Assembly: GCA_016703125.1 (NCBI GenBank) | Contig: JADJCR010000003.1 | Location: 414,688-478,687 of the forward strand | Direction of reading: 5' to 3' | DNA length: 64,000 nt | Origin: Micrococcales bacterium | GTDB taxonomy: Bacteria > Actinomycetota > Actinomycetes > S36-B12 > UBA10799 | Position numbers and translations under genes: made by a program | In this document: positions 29,743 through 40,188 of the stretch, one piece after another | Position numbering within the stretch: the stretch's first letter is position 1 | How the letters are laid out: each line of letters starts with the position of its first letter | The notes under the pieces: model-generated | Told to the model about the DNA's origin: nothing | The model's input: the letters and a program-made list of their open reading frames with translations, nothing else | Database searches by the model: none

Positions 29743-30424
29743 ATGTCCGCCCCCGCTCTTCCGCTGCGCACCGCCACGCGCACGCGTACCCGGCCGCGGA
29801 CCACCAAACGCTCCCGTTTCGTGGGCTTCCTCGTCGTCCTGATGCTGCTGGCAGTGGTGGCCGTGGTAGCTGACGCCCTTCTACGCGGGTTGGCGGGTGA
29901 TCTCCTCCGGCGCTGTCGACGACCGGCGCGCCACGGATGCGATCGTGGTGCTCGGTGCGGCGCAGTACAACGGCAAGCCGTCGCCGGTGCTCGAGGCCCG
30001 CCTCGACCATGCGAAGGTCCTCTACCGGCAGTCCGTCGCACCACGGATCGTGACGGTGGGCGGGAAGCAGCCGGGTGACCGTTTCACCGAAGCCGGCGCC
30101 GGGGTCATGTACCTGACCCGCAACGGAGTACCTGCCACAGACGTCTCCGCGGTGACTGTGGGTCACGACACCAAGGACAGTCTGCTGGCGGTGGCCAGGA
30201 TGGCTGACCGTGAGGGGTGGCGCAGCGTCACGCTGGTGTCCGACCCGGCACATATGGCCCGCGTCGCGGCGATCGCCAAACACCTGGGCTTCCAGGCCCA
30301 CCTGAGTCCCACCCGCAAGGGCGACGGCACCGTGCTGACCCCGGAGTACGTGGCACGGGAGACCGCCGGACTCCTGGCGTTCGAAGTCGTGCAGCAGTGG
30401 GACACCCCTGCGCCGCTGGACTGA
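29743..30424 (+). CDS. DUF218 (YdcF/SanA-like) membrane-anchored protein, frameshifted as sequenced
   Basis: The N-terminus is basic and followed by one membrane helix (FLVVLMLLAVVAVVADA). The DUF218 domain, in another frame, has TDAIVVLGAAQYNGKPSPVL, VTVGGKQPGD, GVPATDVSAV and TLVSDPAHMAR. The frames join as ADAFYAGWRVISSG if one C is removed near 29877 (gcccttc for gccttc). The family includes SanA, linked to envelope integrity, and YdcF, which binds SAM; the role here is unknown. The dgt gene starts two bases after the stop. Confidence 0.8.
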
Positions 30425-30425
30425 G

Positions 30426-31628
30426 ATGACCCGCTACGGCCCCCAGGACCACGAGCGGTTCGTCGCCGAACCGCGATATGCCGGGCGCAGTGACTTCGCC
30501 CGCGACCGGGCACGCGTGCTGCACAGCGCGGCGCTGCGCCGACTGGCGGCCAAGACCCAGGTCCTCATGGCGGGGCAGGACGACTTCCCGCGCACGCGCC
30601 TGACCCACACGCTCGAGGTGGCGCAGATCAGCCGTGAACTCGGCGCCTCCCTGGGGGCCGATCCCGACGTCGTGGACACAGCCGGCCTGGCCCACGACCT
30701 CGGGCACCCGCCCTTCGGCCACAACGGGGAGGCGACCCTCGATGCCCTCAGCGCGGACATCGGTGGGTTCGAGGGGAACGCACAGAGCATTCGGGTGCTG
30801 ACCCGTCTGGAGTTCAAGGTGCTCGCCGAGGGCCGCAGCGCAGGGCTCAACCTGACCCGCGCGAGCCTGGATGCGGTGATCAAGTACCCGTGGCCCCGCC
30901 GGGATGGCAGCACGAAGTTCAACGTGTATGCCGAGGACCGGGAGATCTTCGACTGGGTGCGGGAGACCGCCCCGGGGTCCCGCCGCTGTTTCGAGGCGCA
31001 GATCATGGACTTCGCCGATGATGTGGCCTACTGCGTGCACGACCTCGAGGATGCGATCGTGTCGGGGGCGTTCTCCCCGCCGGATCTGGGGCGCGCGGAT
31101 GTGGTCGAGAAGGTGGTGGAGGCGTCCGCCTCCCTCTACGCCCCTGGCACCCCCCCGGGGGATCTGCTAGCCGCTGTCGGCCGGGTGGTGGGCCTGGACG
31201 CCTGGCCGCCGGACCACGACGGCTCCGCGCGCAGTCTGGCCGGGTTGAAGAACATGACCTCGTCGCTGATCCGCCGGTTCTGCACCGCAGCGCAGGAGTC
31301 GACCCGGGCCCACCATGGCGATCAGCCCCTGACCCGCTACCGGGCCGACCTCGTGGTGCCGCCCAGCACGCTGGCGGAGGTCGCGGTGCTCAAAGCGATC
31401 ACCTACGTCCACGTGATGGCTGACAACGAGTCCCGGTACGCCTGGGAGCGAGAAGTCGTCACAGACGTGGTGAGGGGTCTGCTCGCCGGGCGCCGACCGT
31501 TGCAGACCCCGTTCCAGCAGGCCTGGGAGGCGACCGCGGATCCCGGGCGAAGGCTGCGGCTCGTGATCGATCAGGTGGCCTCCCTCACCGACCTGTCGAT
31601 CGTGCGCTGGCGCGAGGAGCTGGCCTGA
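30426..31628 (+). CDS. dgt: Deoxyguanosinetriphosphate triphosphohydrolase-like HD-domain protein
   Basis: HD-superfamily enzyme that removes triphosphate from dGTP or other dNTPs. The 400-residue protein has the metal-binding motifs LTHTLEV and AHDLGHPPFGHNGE, an RRLAAKTQV region near the N-terminus and the C-terminal substrate domain (DDVAYCVHDLEDAI). Its position just upstream of dnaG, separated here by the repeat array, is typical of actinobacteria. The start is ATG 30426. Confidence 0.93.
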   Translation: MTRYGPQDHERFVAEPRYAGRSDFARDRARVLHSAALRRLAAKTQVLMAGQDDFPRTRLTHTLEVAQISRELGASLGADPDVVDTAGLAHDLGHPPFGHNGEATLDALSADIGGFEGNAQSIRVLTRLEFKVLAEGRSAGLNLTRASLDAVIKYPWPRRDGSTKFNVYAEDREIFDWVRETAPGSRRCFEAQIMDFADDVAYCVHDLEDAIVSGAFSPPDLGRADVVEKVVEASASLYAPGTPPGDLLAAVGRVVGLDAWPPDHDGSARSLAGLKNMTSSLIRRFCTAAQESTRAHHGDQPLTRYRADLVVPPSTLAEVAVLKAITYVHVMADNESRYAWEREVVTDVVRGLLAGRRPLQTPFQQAWEATADPGRRLRLVIDQVASLTDLSIVRWREELA

Positions 31629-31662
31629 CTCGTGGGGGTGCGGCGACGCTCCGGCGGGCCGT

Positions 31663-32356
<694 letters not shown>

Positions 32357-32436
32357 CGCCGGCCCCAGAAGGGGTCAGCGTGGCGCGCCTGTGGGTAACG
32401 CCGGGCGCGGGGACGAACCCGACGTACGATCGGCCT

Positions 32437-34284
32437 GTGGCACGCATACTCCCGGAGGACATCGCAACGGTCCGGGAGCGCGCTCGCATCGATGAGGTGA
32501 TCTCCGACCAGGTGACCCTCAAACCCGCCGGCGGGGGATCGTTGAAGGGCCTGTGCCCGTTCCACGACGAGCGCAGCCCCTCGTTCCACGTCACGCCGGC
32601 CAAGGGCCTGTACCACTGCTTCGGCTGCCAGGCGGGCGGCGACGTCATCGACTTCGTCATGAAGACCGACATGGTGACGTTCTCGGAGGCGGTGGAGAAA
32701 CTCGCCGCCCGGTTCGGGGTGACCCTGCGCTATGCGGAAGGCGGGTCGGGCCGCACGAGTCAGCAGGGGCAGCGGACGCGGCTCATCGAGGCCAATGCGG
32801 CCGCGGCGGAGTTCTTCCGGACCAACTTGGAAGCCCCGCAGGCCGCTCCGGCCCGCGAGTTCCTCGGGCAACGACTCCTGGACCCGGTGCCGTTCGGCGT
32901 GGGATTCGCGCTGCCCGGCTGGGACAACCTGGTGAGGCACCTGCGGTCCAGGGGCTTCACCGACAACGAGATCGTGATGGGCGGCCTGGCCCTGCGAGGC
33001 AACCGCGGGCCGTACGACCGCTTCCGCGGCCGGATCGTCTGGCCGATCCGGGACCTCTCCGGGGAGGTCGTCGGGTTCGGCGCCCGCCGGATCATGCCCG
33101 ACGACGACGGACCCAAGTACCTGAACACGCCGGAGACGCCGGTGTACCACAAGTCGCAGGTCCTGTACGGCGTGGACCTGGCACGCAAGCAGATCGCCCG
33201 CAGCCAGCAGGTCGTGATCGTCGAGGGGTACACCGACGTCATGGCCTGCCATCTCGCCGGGGTCGACACTGCCGTGGCGACCTGTGGCACGGCCTTCGGC
33301 GAGGATCACGTGAAGATCCTGCGGCGACTGCTGCTCGATCAGGACGAGCATCGCGGCGAGGTGATCTTCACGTTCGACTCCGACGAGGCCGGCCGCAAGG
33401 CCGCACTGCGGGCGTTCGATGTGGACCAGAAGTTCGTCGGGCAGACCTTCGTGGCGGTGATCGACGAGGGCATGGACCCCTGCGACTTGCGGATCGCGCG
33501 TGGCGATGAGGCGGTGCGCGACCTCGTCAGCAGCCGGATCCCGCTGGCCGAGTTCGTGATCCGCTCGAAGATCGACGGCTTCGATCTCGACAGCGCCGAA
33601 GGACGGACGAACGCCGTGCGCGCCGCAGCGCCGGTGATCGCGTCGATCCCCGACCGGATCCTGCGCACGGAGTACGTGCGACTGCTGGCCGGTTGGACGG
33701 GGGTTGAACAGGCCCAGGTGGGAGACGCGGTCAGGAATCAGGGCGGGAAGAAGTCCACCGCGCCGGGGCTGCCCACTGGTGTGGCGCCTGTGGACGACCG
33801 GGACCCAGCAGGATCGGTCGAACGCGAGGCGCTCAAACTTGCGCTGCAGTACCCGGAACTGGTGAGCCAGTGGTTCCCCAGTGTGCGTGCGGCTGCGTTC
33901 ACCGGGCAGGTCTACGGCCGGGTCTATGCGGCCGTGGCGGCGGCCGGTGGGCCTCCGGAGGATGCAGACGAGCAATGGATCACCCGGGTGCTTGAGAACT
34001 GCCCGGACGACGAAGTCCGCGCCGGCGTTCGGGCCCTCGCCGTCGAGGCGCCCCGCCAGTTGTTCGGCGACGACCATGCCGCAGTGGATCCGCGGTTCAC
34101 CGAGAACGTGTTCTCCCGCCTGCTGGAACTCGACGCCGGCCGGCGGCTGCGGGAGGCGAAGGGGCGGCTGCAGCGGATCAACCCGGTGGAGTCCGAGGAC
34201 GAGTACCGGCGTGCCTTCGCCGACGTCCTGGCCCTCGAGCAGTACCGCCGCGGGCTGCGGGAGGTGCTGGTGGGCGGCTCATGA
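32437..34284 (+). CDS. dnaG: DNA primase
   Basis: Synthesises RNA primers at the replication fork. The 615-residue protein has the N-terminal zinc finger with C40, H43, C61 and C64 (CPFHDERS, YHCFGC), the RNA polymerase core with FGARRI, the toprim motif VIVEGYTDVMACH, and the acidic pair FTFDSDEAGRKAA, then a helicase-binding C-terminal domain. GTG 32437 was chosen because the product then starts ARILPEDIATVRERA as in the family; the frame is open 57 nt further upstream into the repeat array. Confidence 0.96.
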   Translation: MARILPEDIATVRERARIDEVISDQVTLKPAGGGSLKGLCPFHDERSPSFHVTPAKGLYHCFGCQAGGDVIDFVMKTDMVTFSEAVEKLAARFGVTLRYAEGGSGRTSQQGQRTRLIEANAAAAEFFRTNLEAPQAAPAREFLGQRLLDPVPFGVGFALPGWDNLVRHLRSRGFTDNEIVMGGLALRGNRGPYDRFRGRIVWPIRDLSGEVVGFGARRIMPDDDGPKYLNTPETPVYHKSQVLYGVDLARKQIARSQQVVIVEGYTDVMACHLAGVDTAVATCGTAFGEDHVKILRRLLLDQDEHRGEVIFTFDSDEAGRKAALRAFDVDQKFVGQTFVAVIDEGMDPCDLRIARGDEAVRDLVSSRIPLAEFVIRSKIDGFDLDSAEGRTNAVRAAAPVIASIPDRILRTEYVRLLAGWTGVEQAQVGDAVRNQGGKKSTAPGLPTGVAPVDDRDPAGSVEREALKLALQYPELVSQWFPSVRAAAFTGQVYGRVYAAVAAAGGPPEDADEQWITRVLENCPDDEVRAGVRALAVEAPRQLFGDDHAAVDPRFTENVFSRLLELDAGRRLREAKGRLQRINPVESEDEYRRAFADVLALEQYRRGLREVLVGGS

Positions 34285-34736
34285 TCCGCAGGGTGCCGGC
34301 GGAGGTGAAGCAGCGGGCAGCCGGTGAGAAGGCGCTCGCCTGGGCGCCGGTGGCCGGCGACTGGATCGTGGCCACCAGGGACCGGTTGTTCCTGCCGCTG
34401 GCAGAGCCACTGGCCTGGGACGAGGTGATTCGCGCGGCGTGGGACGCCCCGGTGATGCAACTGCAACTGCCCCAAGGGCCGTACCGGCTGGTCCTGGAGA
34501 ACCCTGGCGCGATCCCCGAGGTCGTCAACGAGCGGGTCAAGGCCAGTGTCGTGATCCAGCACCACGTGCCGCTACAGGGGGACCTGGGCGTGCGCATCGT
34601 GGCGCGCCGGCGCCCGGGCGCCTCGGAGGTGACGTGGCGGGTGAGCTTCGACGCCGGACTGGATCCGCGGGACCCCGGCCTGCGGGCAGCGGCCGACGCC
34701 GCACTGGCGGAACTGCGCGCCACGCTGGGATTGTGA
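34281..34736 (+). CDS. Conserved actinobacterial protein of unknown function behind dnaG
   Basis: A 151-residue soluble protein overlapping the dnaG stop by four bases and so translated with it. Recognisable features are a basic start (IRRVPAEVKQRAAGEKAL), a Trp-containing beta-rich middle (VAGDWIVATRDRLFLP) and Arg/Ala-rich C-terminal helices (GLRAAADAALAELRATLG). I recognise it only as the kind of protein often seen in this position. No function is assigned. Confidence 0.75.
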   Translation: MIRRVPAEVKQRAAGEKALAWAPVAGDWIVATRDRLFLPLAEPLAWDEVIRAAWDAPVMQLQLPQGPYRLVLENPGAIPEVVNERVKASVVIQHHVPLQGDLGVRIVARRRPGASEVTWRVSFDAGLDPRDPGLRAAADAALAELRATLGL

Positions 34737-34748
34737 ACCCCTGCACGC

Positions 34749-34767
34749 CCGCGGGCCTCACCCGCGG
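34749..34767 (+). terminator. Short hairpin between the dnaG-linked gene and the DUF308 gene
   Basis: A 7-bp perfect stem, ccgcggg (34749-34755) with cccgcgg (34761-34767) and a 5-nt loop, lies 12 bases after a stop codon. It is weak and may be coincidental in GC-rich DNA. Confidence 0.35.
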
Positions 34768-34780
34768 CTAGCATCTGGCC

Positions 34781-35431
34781 ATGACGCAGGATCCGCACGA
34801 CAACCTCCCCGAGCCCAGCGGTGCCACGCAGTACGAGCAGGAATGGCTCGAGCCGCAGGTCCAGACCTACGACGTCGCGGGGGTGTTCGCCAGGGCGATC
34901 ACGACCGTGGCGGTCCTCACCGGCGTTTTCGGCCTGATCATGCTCATCTGGCCCGGAGCCACCGTGCGGGTCGTGGCGATCCTGTTCGGGCTGTGGCTGA
35001 TCCTGTCCGGCGTCGTGATGCTGGTGCAGGCGCTGGCCTCCCGGGGTAGCGGGCTGCTGCGGGTGCTGCTGGGCGTCGGCGGGTTGCTGTCACTGGTCAT
35101 CGGCGGTGTCTGTGTGGTCAACGGCGACGCGTCCGTGAGGATTCTGGGCCTGTTCGTGGTGATCGGATGGATCGCCCACGGCCTGGCCTACCTCGTGGTC
35201 GGCATCCGCAACAAGTACTCGCCCAGCCGCAGCTTCTACCTGTTCTTCGGCATCTTGCAACTGGTCCTCGCCGGGTTGGTCATCGCCTGGCCCAACGAGA
35301 CCGTCACCGTGCTGGTCAGGGTCATCGCGATCGGCCTGCTGCTCACCGCCGCGTTCGGCCTGTGGGCCGCCCGCCAGGTGCGCAAGGGTGCCGCCGGTCA
35401 GGGGAACATCGTCGTGATCGAACAGCAGTAG
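34781..35431 (+). CDS. DUF308/HdeD-like membrane protein
   Basis: A 216-residue protein with a polar head and about six helices in pairs, for example VLTGVFGLIMLIWPGATVRV, ILFGLWLILSGVVMLVQAL and VLAGLVIAWPNETVTVLVRV. The repeated pattern WPxxTVxV with following short loops is typical of HdeD-like DUF308 proteins. A function in actinobacteria is not established. The start is ATG 34781; the acetyltransferase gene follows after two bases. Confidence 0.8.
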   Translation: MTQDPHDNLPEPSGATQYEQEWLEPQVQTYDVAGVFARAITTVAVLTGVFGLIMLIWPGATVRVVAILFGLWLILSGVVMLVQALASRGSGLLRVLLGVGGLLSLVIGGVCVVNGDASVRILGLFVVIGWIAHGLAYLVVGIRNKYSPSRSFYLFFGILQLVLAGLVIAWPNETVTVLVRVIAIGLLLTAAFGLWAARQVRKGAAGQGNIVVIEQQ

Positions 35432-35433
35432 CC

Positions 35434-35865
35434 GTGCTGCTGCTCCATGAACCGCCCCTGGTCGAGGAGTATGTGCGGCTGCGGCGGGAGTCCGGCCTGA
35501 CCCCCCGCACCCCCGAGGAGGCCAAGCCCGCACTGCAGAACTCCTGGGCCTGGGTACATGCCCGCATCGATGATCAGGCGGTGGCCATGGGCCGGGTGAT
35601 CGGTGACGGTGGCTGGTACTTCCACATCGCGGACATGGCCACCCTCCCCGCGTATCAGCGCCGCGGCCTCGGGCGGGCGGTCCTGCAGGCTCTGCTGGAC
35701 CGCATCCACGAAGCGGCCCCGGGCACGCCGTGGGTCACGCTGTTCGCCGACGCACCCGGGGTGCCGTTGTACCGGAGCATGGGGTTCGTACCCAGCGGGT
35801 GCCAGGGGATGGAACTGGCCCGGCCGGAGTCCGCGATGATGGACCCATGGATGCCGCCGACCTGA
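35434..35865 (+). CDS. GNAT family N-acetyltransferase
   Basis: A 143-residue acetyl-CoA-dependent acetyltransferase. The acetyl-CoA-binding motif is LPAYQRRGLGRAVLQALLD, preceded by a beta strand FHIADMATL and followed by TLFADAPGVPLYRSMGFVP. The substrate is unknown. GTG 35434 is two bases after the previous stop. The 3' end overlaps the beta-glucosidase start by 19 nt, so the three genes 34781-38210 look like one transcript. Confidence 0.85.
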   Translation: MLLLHEPPLVEEYVRLRRESGLTPRTPEEAKPALQNSWAWVHARIDDQAVAMGRVIGDGGWYFHIADMATLPAYQRRGLGRAVLQALLDRIHEAAPGTPWVTLFADAPGVPLYRSMGFVPSGCQGMELARPESAMMDPWMPPT

Positions 35866-38210
35866 CCCTCGCCGAACAGATCAGCCTGCTGTCGGGAAGT
35901 ACGTTCTGGCGCACCGAGCCGTTGGCCGATCGCGGCGTGCCGAGTGTCATGGTCAGCGACGGCCCCCACGGGATGCGGGCGCAGACCGGCGACGGGGAGC
36001 ACCTCGGGCTGCTCGGCAGCGCGCCGGCCACCTGCTTCCCGACGGCGGCGACCCTTGCGAACTCCTGGGACCCCGAACTCATCGAGCAGATCGGCGCGGC
36101 GGTCGGCCGGGAGGCGCGGGCGCTGGGCGTCAGCGTGGTGCTGGGCCCCGGATTGAACATCAAGCGGCACCCCCTGTGCGGACGCAATTTCGAGTACTTC
36201 TCCGAAGACCCCCTGGTGGCCGGGGTGCTGGCCTCGGCGATGGTCCGTGGCATCCAGAGCCAGGCGGTCGGAGCCTGCCTGAAGCACTTCGCGGTCAACA
36301 ACCAGGAATCGCACCGCTTCGTCGTGGATGCGATCGTCGATGAGCGGACACTGCGTGAGATCTACCTGGCCGGGTTCGAGTACGCGGTGACCACCGCTCG
36401 GCCGTGGACGGTGATGGCCGCCTACAACCTGCTCAATGGCGAGTACTGCTGTGACAGCAGCGCCCTGCTGACGTCGATCCTGCGCCGCGAGTGGGGCTTC
36501 GACGGATTGGTCATGAGCGACTGGGGTGCCGAGAACGACCGGGTGTCCGGCGTGCGCGCGGGCATGGATCTTGAGATGCCCGGCAACGGTGGGGTCTTCG
36601 ACGGTGCGGTTGCGGCCGCCGTCGAGGCAGGCGCTCTCGAGTCCGAGCGGGTGGAGGTGTGCGCACAGCGGGTCCTCGCTCTCGTCGAGCGCAGTCCGCG
36701 CGGCCCGGCCGCCGCTGCCGACTTCGACGCCCACGACGCACTGGCCCGGCGGGCGGCTGCCGAGAGCAGTGTCCTGCTGGTCAACGACGGGCTGCTGCCA
36801 CTCGCTGACGGCCGGCGGATCGCGGTGGTGGGAGCCTTCGCCGACCAGCCCAGATTCCAGGGCTCCGGCAGTTCGCTGGTCAACCCGACCAGGGTGACGA
36901 CGGCCCTGGATGCCTTCGCCGAGCGCGGTATCGAGGTGGCCTACGCGCCGGGCTACGATCCGCAGACCTCGGCCGTCGATGACGGGCTCATCGCCGAGGC
37001 CGTCGCGGTCGCCCGGTCCGCCGACGCCGTGGTCCTGCTGGCGGGTCTGCCCGGCGCCTACGAGAGCGAAGGATTCGACCGCGACGACATGCACCTGCCC
37101 CGCCAGCATGAACGCCTGATCAGCGCGGTCTGTGGGGCCAACCCGCGCACGGTCGTCGCCTTGTCGAACGGGGCGCCGCTGGAGATGCCATGGGTGGGTG
37201 AGCCGGCGGCTATCCTGGAGTGCTACCTCGGGGGCCAAGCCAGCGGCGCAGCCCTCGTGGACGTGCTGCTCGGCGAGGTGGAACCCGCGGGTCGCCTGGC
37301 CGAGACCTTCCCAGTGCGTGCGACCGATGTCGGCAGTGATCCGTTCTTCCCCGGTGAACCTCATCAGGTGCAGTACCGCGAGGGGCTCAGCATCGGATAC
37401 CGCCACTTCACCACGACCGGGATCGAGCCGCTGTTCGCGTTCGGCCACGGCCTCGGGTACACGAGCTTCGAGCTGGGGGAGCCCACGGCGCCGGCGGACC
37501 TGGCACCCGATGAGTCGCTCACGGTGACGGTGCCGATCCAGAACGCCTCGGAGCGTGCCGGCAGCACGGTTGTGCAGGTGTACCGGCACGACCGCACCGG
37601 CCGGGTCACCCGGCCCCGCCGCGAACTCGTGGGCTTCGCCAAGGTCCACCTCGACGCCGGACAAGCGCAGGAGGTGGAGATCACGGTCCCGTGGCGCGGC
37701 TTCGCCTTCTACGACGTCGCCACGCACGGATGGGCCGTGCCTCGGGGCACCCATGCGCTGGAGATCGGCTTCTCGAGTGAGGACATCGCGCACACCTGCC
37801 TGGTCGAGGTGGCCGGGGACTTCACCGGTCACCATGCCGACGAGCCGCACATCGCCTACTCCGTTGACTCCTTCGAGCGCCGCCTGGGCCGTGCGATCCC
37901 ACCCGCGCGCCCGGTGCGGCCGTACAGCAGGGTGTCCACGATCGGCGAGATCTCCGGCAATCCGCTGGGCCGCCTGGTCCGCACCGCGGTGCTGCGGTTC
38001 AGCGGGTATCACGACGAGCAGGACCCCACGACGGCAAAGATGATCGAGCGCTCCCTGGACGAGATGCCGCTGCGCGGGGTCGCGCTGCTCGGTGGGGGCA
38101 AGGTGAATCTGGGGACTGTCGACGGCCTGGTGGACCTGCTGAACCGGCGGCCTGACCGGATGGTGCTGCGGCTTGGGCGCGCCCTGATCGCGATGCTCCC
38201 GGGTCGCTGA
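35847..38210 (+). CDS. Glycoside hydrolase family 3 beta-glucosidase
   Basis: A 787-residue GH3 enzyme, expected to remove terminal beta-linked glucose or similar sugars from oligosaccharides. The N-terminal TIM barrel contains SDGPHGMR, GPGLNIKRHPLCGRNFEYF, KHFAVNNQE and the nucleophile D225 in VMSDWGAEN; then comes the alpha/beta sandwich and a C-terminal fibronectin-III-like domain (QVYRHDRTGRVTRPRRELVGF). No signal peptide is visible, so it is probably cytoplasmic. ATG 35847 gives the usual start. It is convergent with the histidine kinase gene, six bases apart. Confidence 0.92.
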   Translation: MDAADLTLAEQISLLSGSTFWRTEPLADRGVPSVMVSDGPHGMRAQTGDGEHLGLLGSAPATCFPTAATLANSWDPELIEQIGAAVGREARALGVSVVLGPGLNIKRHPLCGRNFEYFSEDPLVAGVLASAMVRGIQSQAVGACLKHFAVNNQESHRFVVDAIVDERTLREIYLAGFEYAVTTARPWTVMAAYNLLNGEYCCDSSALLTSILRREWGFDGLVMSDWGAENDRVSGVRAGMDLEMPGNGGVFDGAVAAAVEAGALESERVEVCAQRVLALVERSPRGPAAAADFDAHDALARRAAAESSVLLVNDGLLPLADGRRIAVVGAFADQPRFQGSGSSLVNPTRVTTALDAFAERGIEVAYAPGYDPQTSAVDDGLIAEAVAVARSADAVVLLAGLPGAYESEGFDRDDMHLPRQHERLISAVCGANPRTVVALSNGAPLEMPWVGEPAAILECYLGGQASGAALVDVLLGEVEPAGRLAETFPVRATDVGSDPFFPGEPHQVQYREGLSIGYRHFTTTGIEPLFAFGHGLGYTSFELGEPTAPADLAPDESLTVTVPIQNASERAGSTVVQVYRHDRTGRVTRPRRELVGFAKVHLDAGQAQEVEITVPWRGFAFYDVATHGWAVPRGTHALEIGFSSEDIAHTCLVEVAGDFTGHHADEPHIAYSVDSFERRLGRAIPPARPVRPYSRVSTIGEISGNPLGRLVRTAVLRFSGYHDEQDPTTAKMIERSLDEMPLRGVALLGGGKVNLGTVDGLVDLLNRRPDRMVLRLGRALIAMLPGR

Positions 38211-38216
38211 CGCACC

Positions 38217-39476
38217 TCACTGCGGAGGTGGCCCCAGCCGCAAGGTGACGCGGGCGCCGCCGTTGCTGGTGTGCGCGACGATGAGGGTGCCGCCCGCAGC
38301 CTCGACAAATTTGCGCACGATGGACAGCCCGAGTCGCGTGGAGCCCACCACCTCCTCGCGATCGGACAGGTCGAACCCCGGTCCCTCGTCCCAGACGGTG
38401 ACGTCGACCAAGGCGTCGTGCGCGGTCACCGCGATACCGAATGCGGTCCCCTCGGGGGTGTGCAGGAAGACGTTCTGGAACAGGATGTCGATGGCTGAGG
38501 CGAGGTCGTCGGCGGTCAAGCGCACCAGCAACGGCGACCCCGGGACCTCCTGCCCGAAGGTGCGGCCCTGATCTTCGGCGAGCACCCGCCAGAACTGCAT
38601 GCGCTCGCGCACGACGGCAGTGGCGTCGCATTGCGCCTGCAAACCCTCGCGAGCGGTGCGGCGGGCGGTCTTGATGATTTCGTCGACCATGCGGTGCACC
38701 CCGTCGAGGTCGTCCTGGAGGCGCTCGCGCACGACGGGATCGCTGACCCCGTCGACGTCGACGGACAGGACGGTGAGGGGGGTGCGCAACTGGTGGGCCA
38801 ACTCCGCGGTGTACTCGCGCTCCTCGGCCAGCAGTTCCTGCACCCGCCCTGTGAGCCGGTTCAGCGCGATCCCGACGTGTTCGATCTCGATGATGCTGGA
38901 ATGTGGTGCCCGGGCGGTGAGGTCGCCGGCAGCGACGGCGTTCGCGGTCACCTCCAGGTCGGTGAGGGGAGCCACGGTTCGGCGCGCCAGCCACCAAGCT
39001 GCACCGCCGGCGATCCCGAGCAGCATCAGGGACACCCCGGCCAGCGCCGCCAGTCGCGGCACCAGCCCCTCTCGCACCTCGTGCGGCGTCAGGGACACCA
39101 GCACCACGCCGAACTCCTCGTCGAAGTACGCAGGGGTCGTCACGTACCCCCAGCCATCGACGAGGTCGGAGGCGCTGCCACCGCGCATGGCCGACTGCAC
39201 CGCCCGTTGCGCCTGCGGGGGATTCGGGCCCTGCACCTCACCTGCCGGGGAGATCAGCGTGACCTTCCCGGGCGCGTCGGTGTCCGGCTCGATGAAACGG
39301 TCGCCGCGGTCACCGACCTGCTGCCACTCGTTGGCCACCGAGCGGGCTTGCGCGGCGGCTCTGCTCAACTGGTCGGACTGCACGATGTCCCGGGCCGCGA
39401 GCCCCAGCGGTACGAGCAGGGCGATCAGGGCGCACGCGCAGACACCGAGCCCGAAAAGGATGAGGCGACGGTACAT
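38217..39476 (-). CDS. HAMP-domain sensor histidine kinase
   Basis: A 419-residue kinase with an N-terminal helix (about residues 5-28), an extracytoplasmic domain (30-140), a second helix (145-165), a HAMP linker, and the HisKA box with H228 in LAHQLRTPL. The ATPase domain has the N-box NVFLHTPEGT, DEGPGFDLSD and RLGLSIVRKF. It autophosphorylates and should signal to the OmpR-type regulator encoded immediately upstream in the operon (start next to that gene's stop). Confidence 0.9.
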   Translation of the reverse strand: MYRRLILFGLGVCACALIALLVPLGLAARDIVQSDQLSRAAAQARSVANEWQQVGDRGDRFIEPDTDAPGKVTLISPAGEVQGPNPPQAQRAVQSAMRGGSASDLVDGWGYVTTPAYFDEEFGVVLVSLTPHEVREGLVPRLAALAGVSLMLLGIAGGAAWWLARRTVAPLTDLEVTANAVAAGDLTARAPHSSIIEIEHVGIALNRLTGRVQELLAEEREYTAELAHQLRTPLTVLSVDVDGVSDPVVRERLQDDLDGVHRMVDEIIKTARRTAREGLQAQCDATAVVRERMQFWRVLAEDQGRTFGQEVPGSPLLVRLTADDLASAIDILFQNVFLHTPEGTAFGIAVTAHDALVDVTVWDEGPGFDLSDREEVVGSTRLGLSIVRKFVEAAGGTLIVAHTSNGGARVTLRLGPPPQ

Positions 39477-40175
39477 TCACGCGGTCCCGGCAGTGTCCTG
39501 TGCGTCCTCCAGCATGACGCCCACGCCCCGATGCACGTGCAAGAACCGCGGGGAGTCCACGTCGTCACCGAGTTTGCGTCGCAGCCACGACAGGTGCACG
39601 TCCACCGTGCGCGCGCTGTCCGTGCGCTGCCATACCTCGCGCAGGAGTTCCTTGCGGCTGATGACCCGGCCCGGGTTGGCGGCCAAGTAGGCGAGGACGT
39701 CGAACTCGAGCCGCGTGAGGTCCAACGGCCTGCCGTCGATCTCCGCGGTGCGTCGCGCCGGGTCCACGCTCAAGCCACCGACGGTGAACCGTACGCGACT
39801 TGCGTCGTCGTCGGTCGCCCCCGCCCGGCGCAGCACGGCCCGGAGGCGTGCCTCCAACTGGGCGGGGTCGTACGGCTTGACGACGTAGTCGTCGGCGCCG
39901 GCATCGAGGAGTTCCACGATGAGACCCTCGTCGTCGCGGGCGGTGGCCACGATCACGGGCACGGTGGTGGCCGCCCGGATCATGCTCAGCAGCTGCTCGC
40001 CGGTGATGTCGGGGAGCCCCAGATCCAGGATGACCGCCTCCGGGTTCTGCGTGAGCAGGGATTGCAGACCGGTCAGGCCGTCGGGAGCGGTGTCGACCGC
40101 GTGGCCCCTGGCCAGCAGGGCCCGGGTCACCGCCGTCCGGATCCCCGGATCGTCCTCGATGAGTAGAACGTGCAC
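39477..40175 (-). CDS. OmpR-family response regulator
   Basis: A 232-residue regulator. The receiver domain has the acidic pocket LLIEDDPG, the phosphoacceptor D51 in VILDLGLP and the switch Lys in VVKPYD; the C-terminal winged helix includes LTRLEFDVLAYLAANPGRV and VDVHLSWLRRKLG. The start is GTG 40175 or GTG 40178. The frame stays open to 40994 but that part lies inside apbE. It is the cognate partner of the adjacent kinase. Confidence 0.92.
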   Translation of the reverse strand: MHVLLIEDDPGIRTAVTRALLARGHAVDTAPDGLTGLQSLLTQNPEAVILDLGLPDITGEQLLSMIRAATTVPVIVATARDDEGLIVELLDAGADDYVVKPYDPAQLEARLRAVLRRAGATDDDASRVRFTVGGLSVDPARRTAEIDGRPLDLTRLEFDVLAYLAANPGRVISRKELLREVWQRTDSARTVDVHLSWLRRKLGDDVDSPRFLHVHRGVGVMLEDAQDTAGTA

Positions 40176-40188
40176 CACGCCTCGCAGA

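Noticed and set aside
35655..38012. A 785-residue minus-strand frame opposite the GH3 gene
   Set aside because: No family resemblance; a GC-rich antisense shadow of a clear beta-glucosidase.
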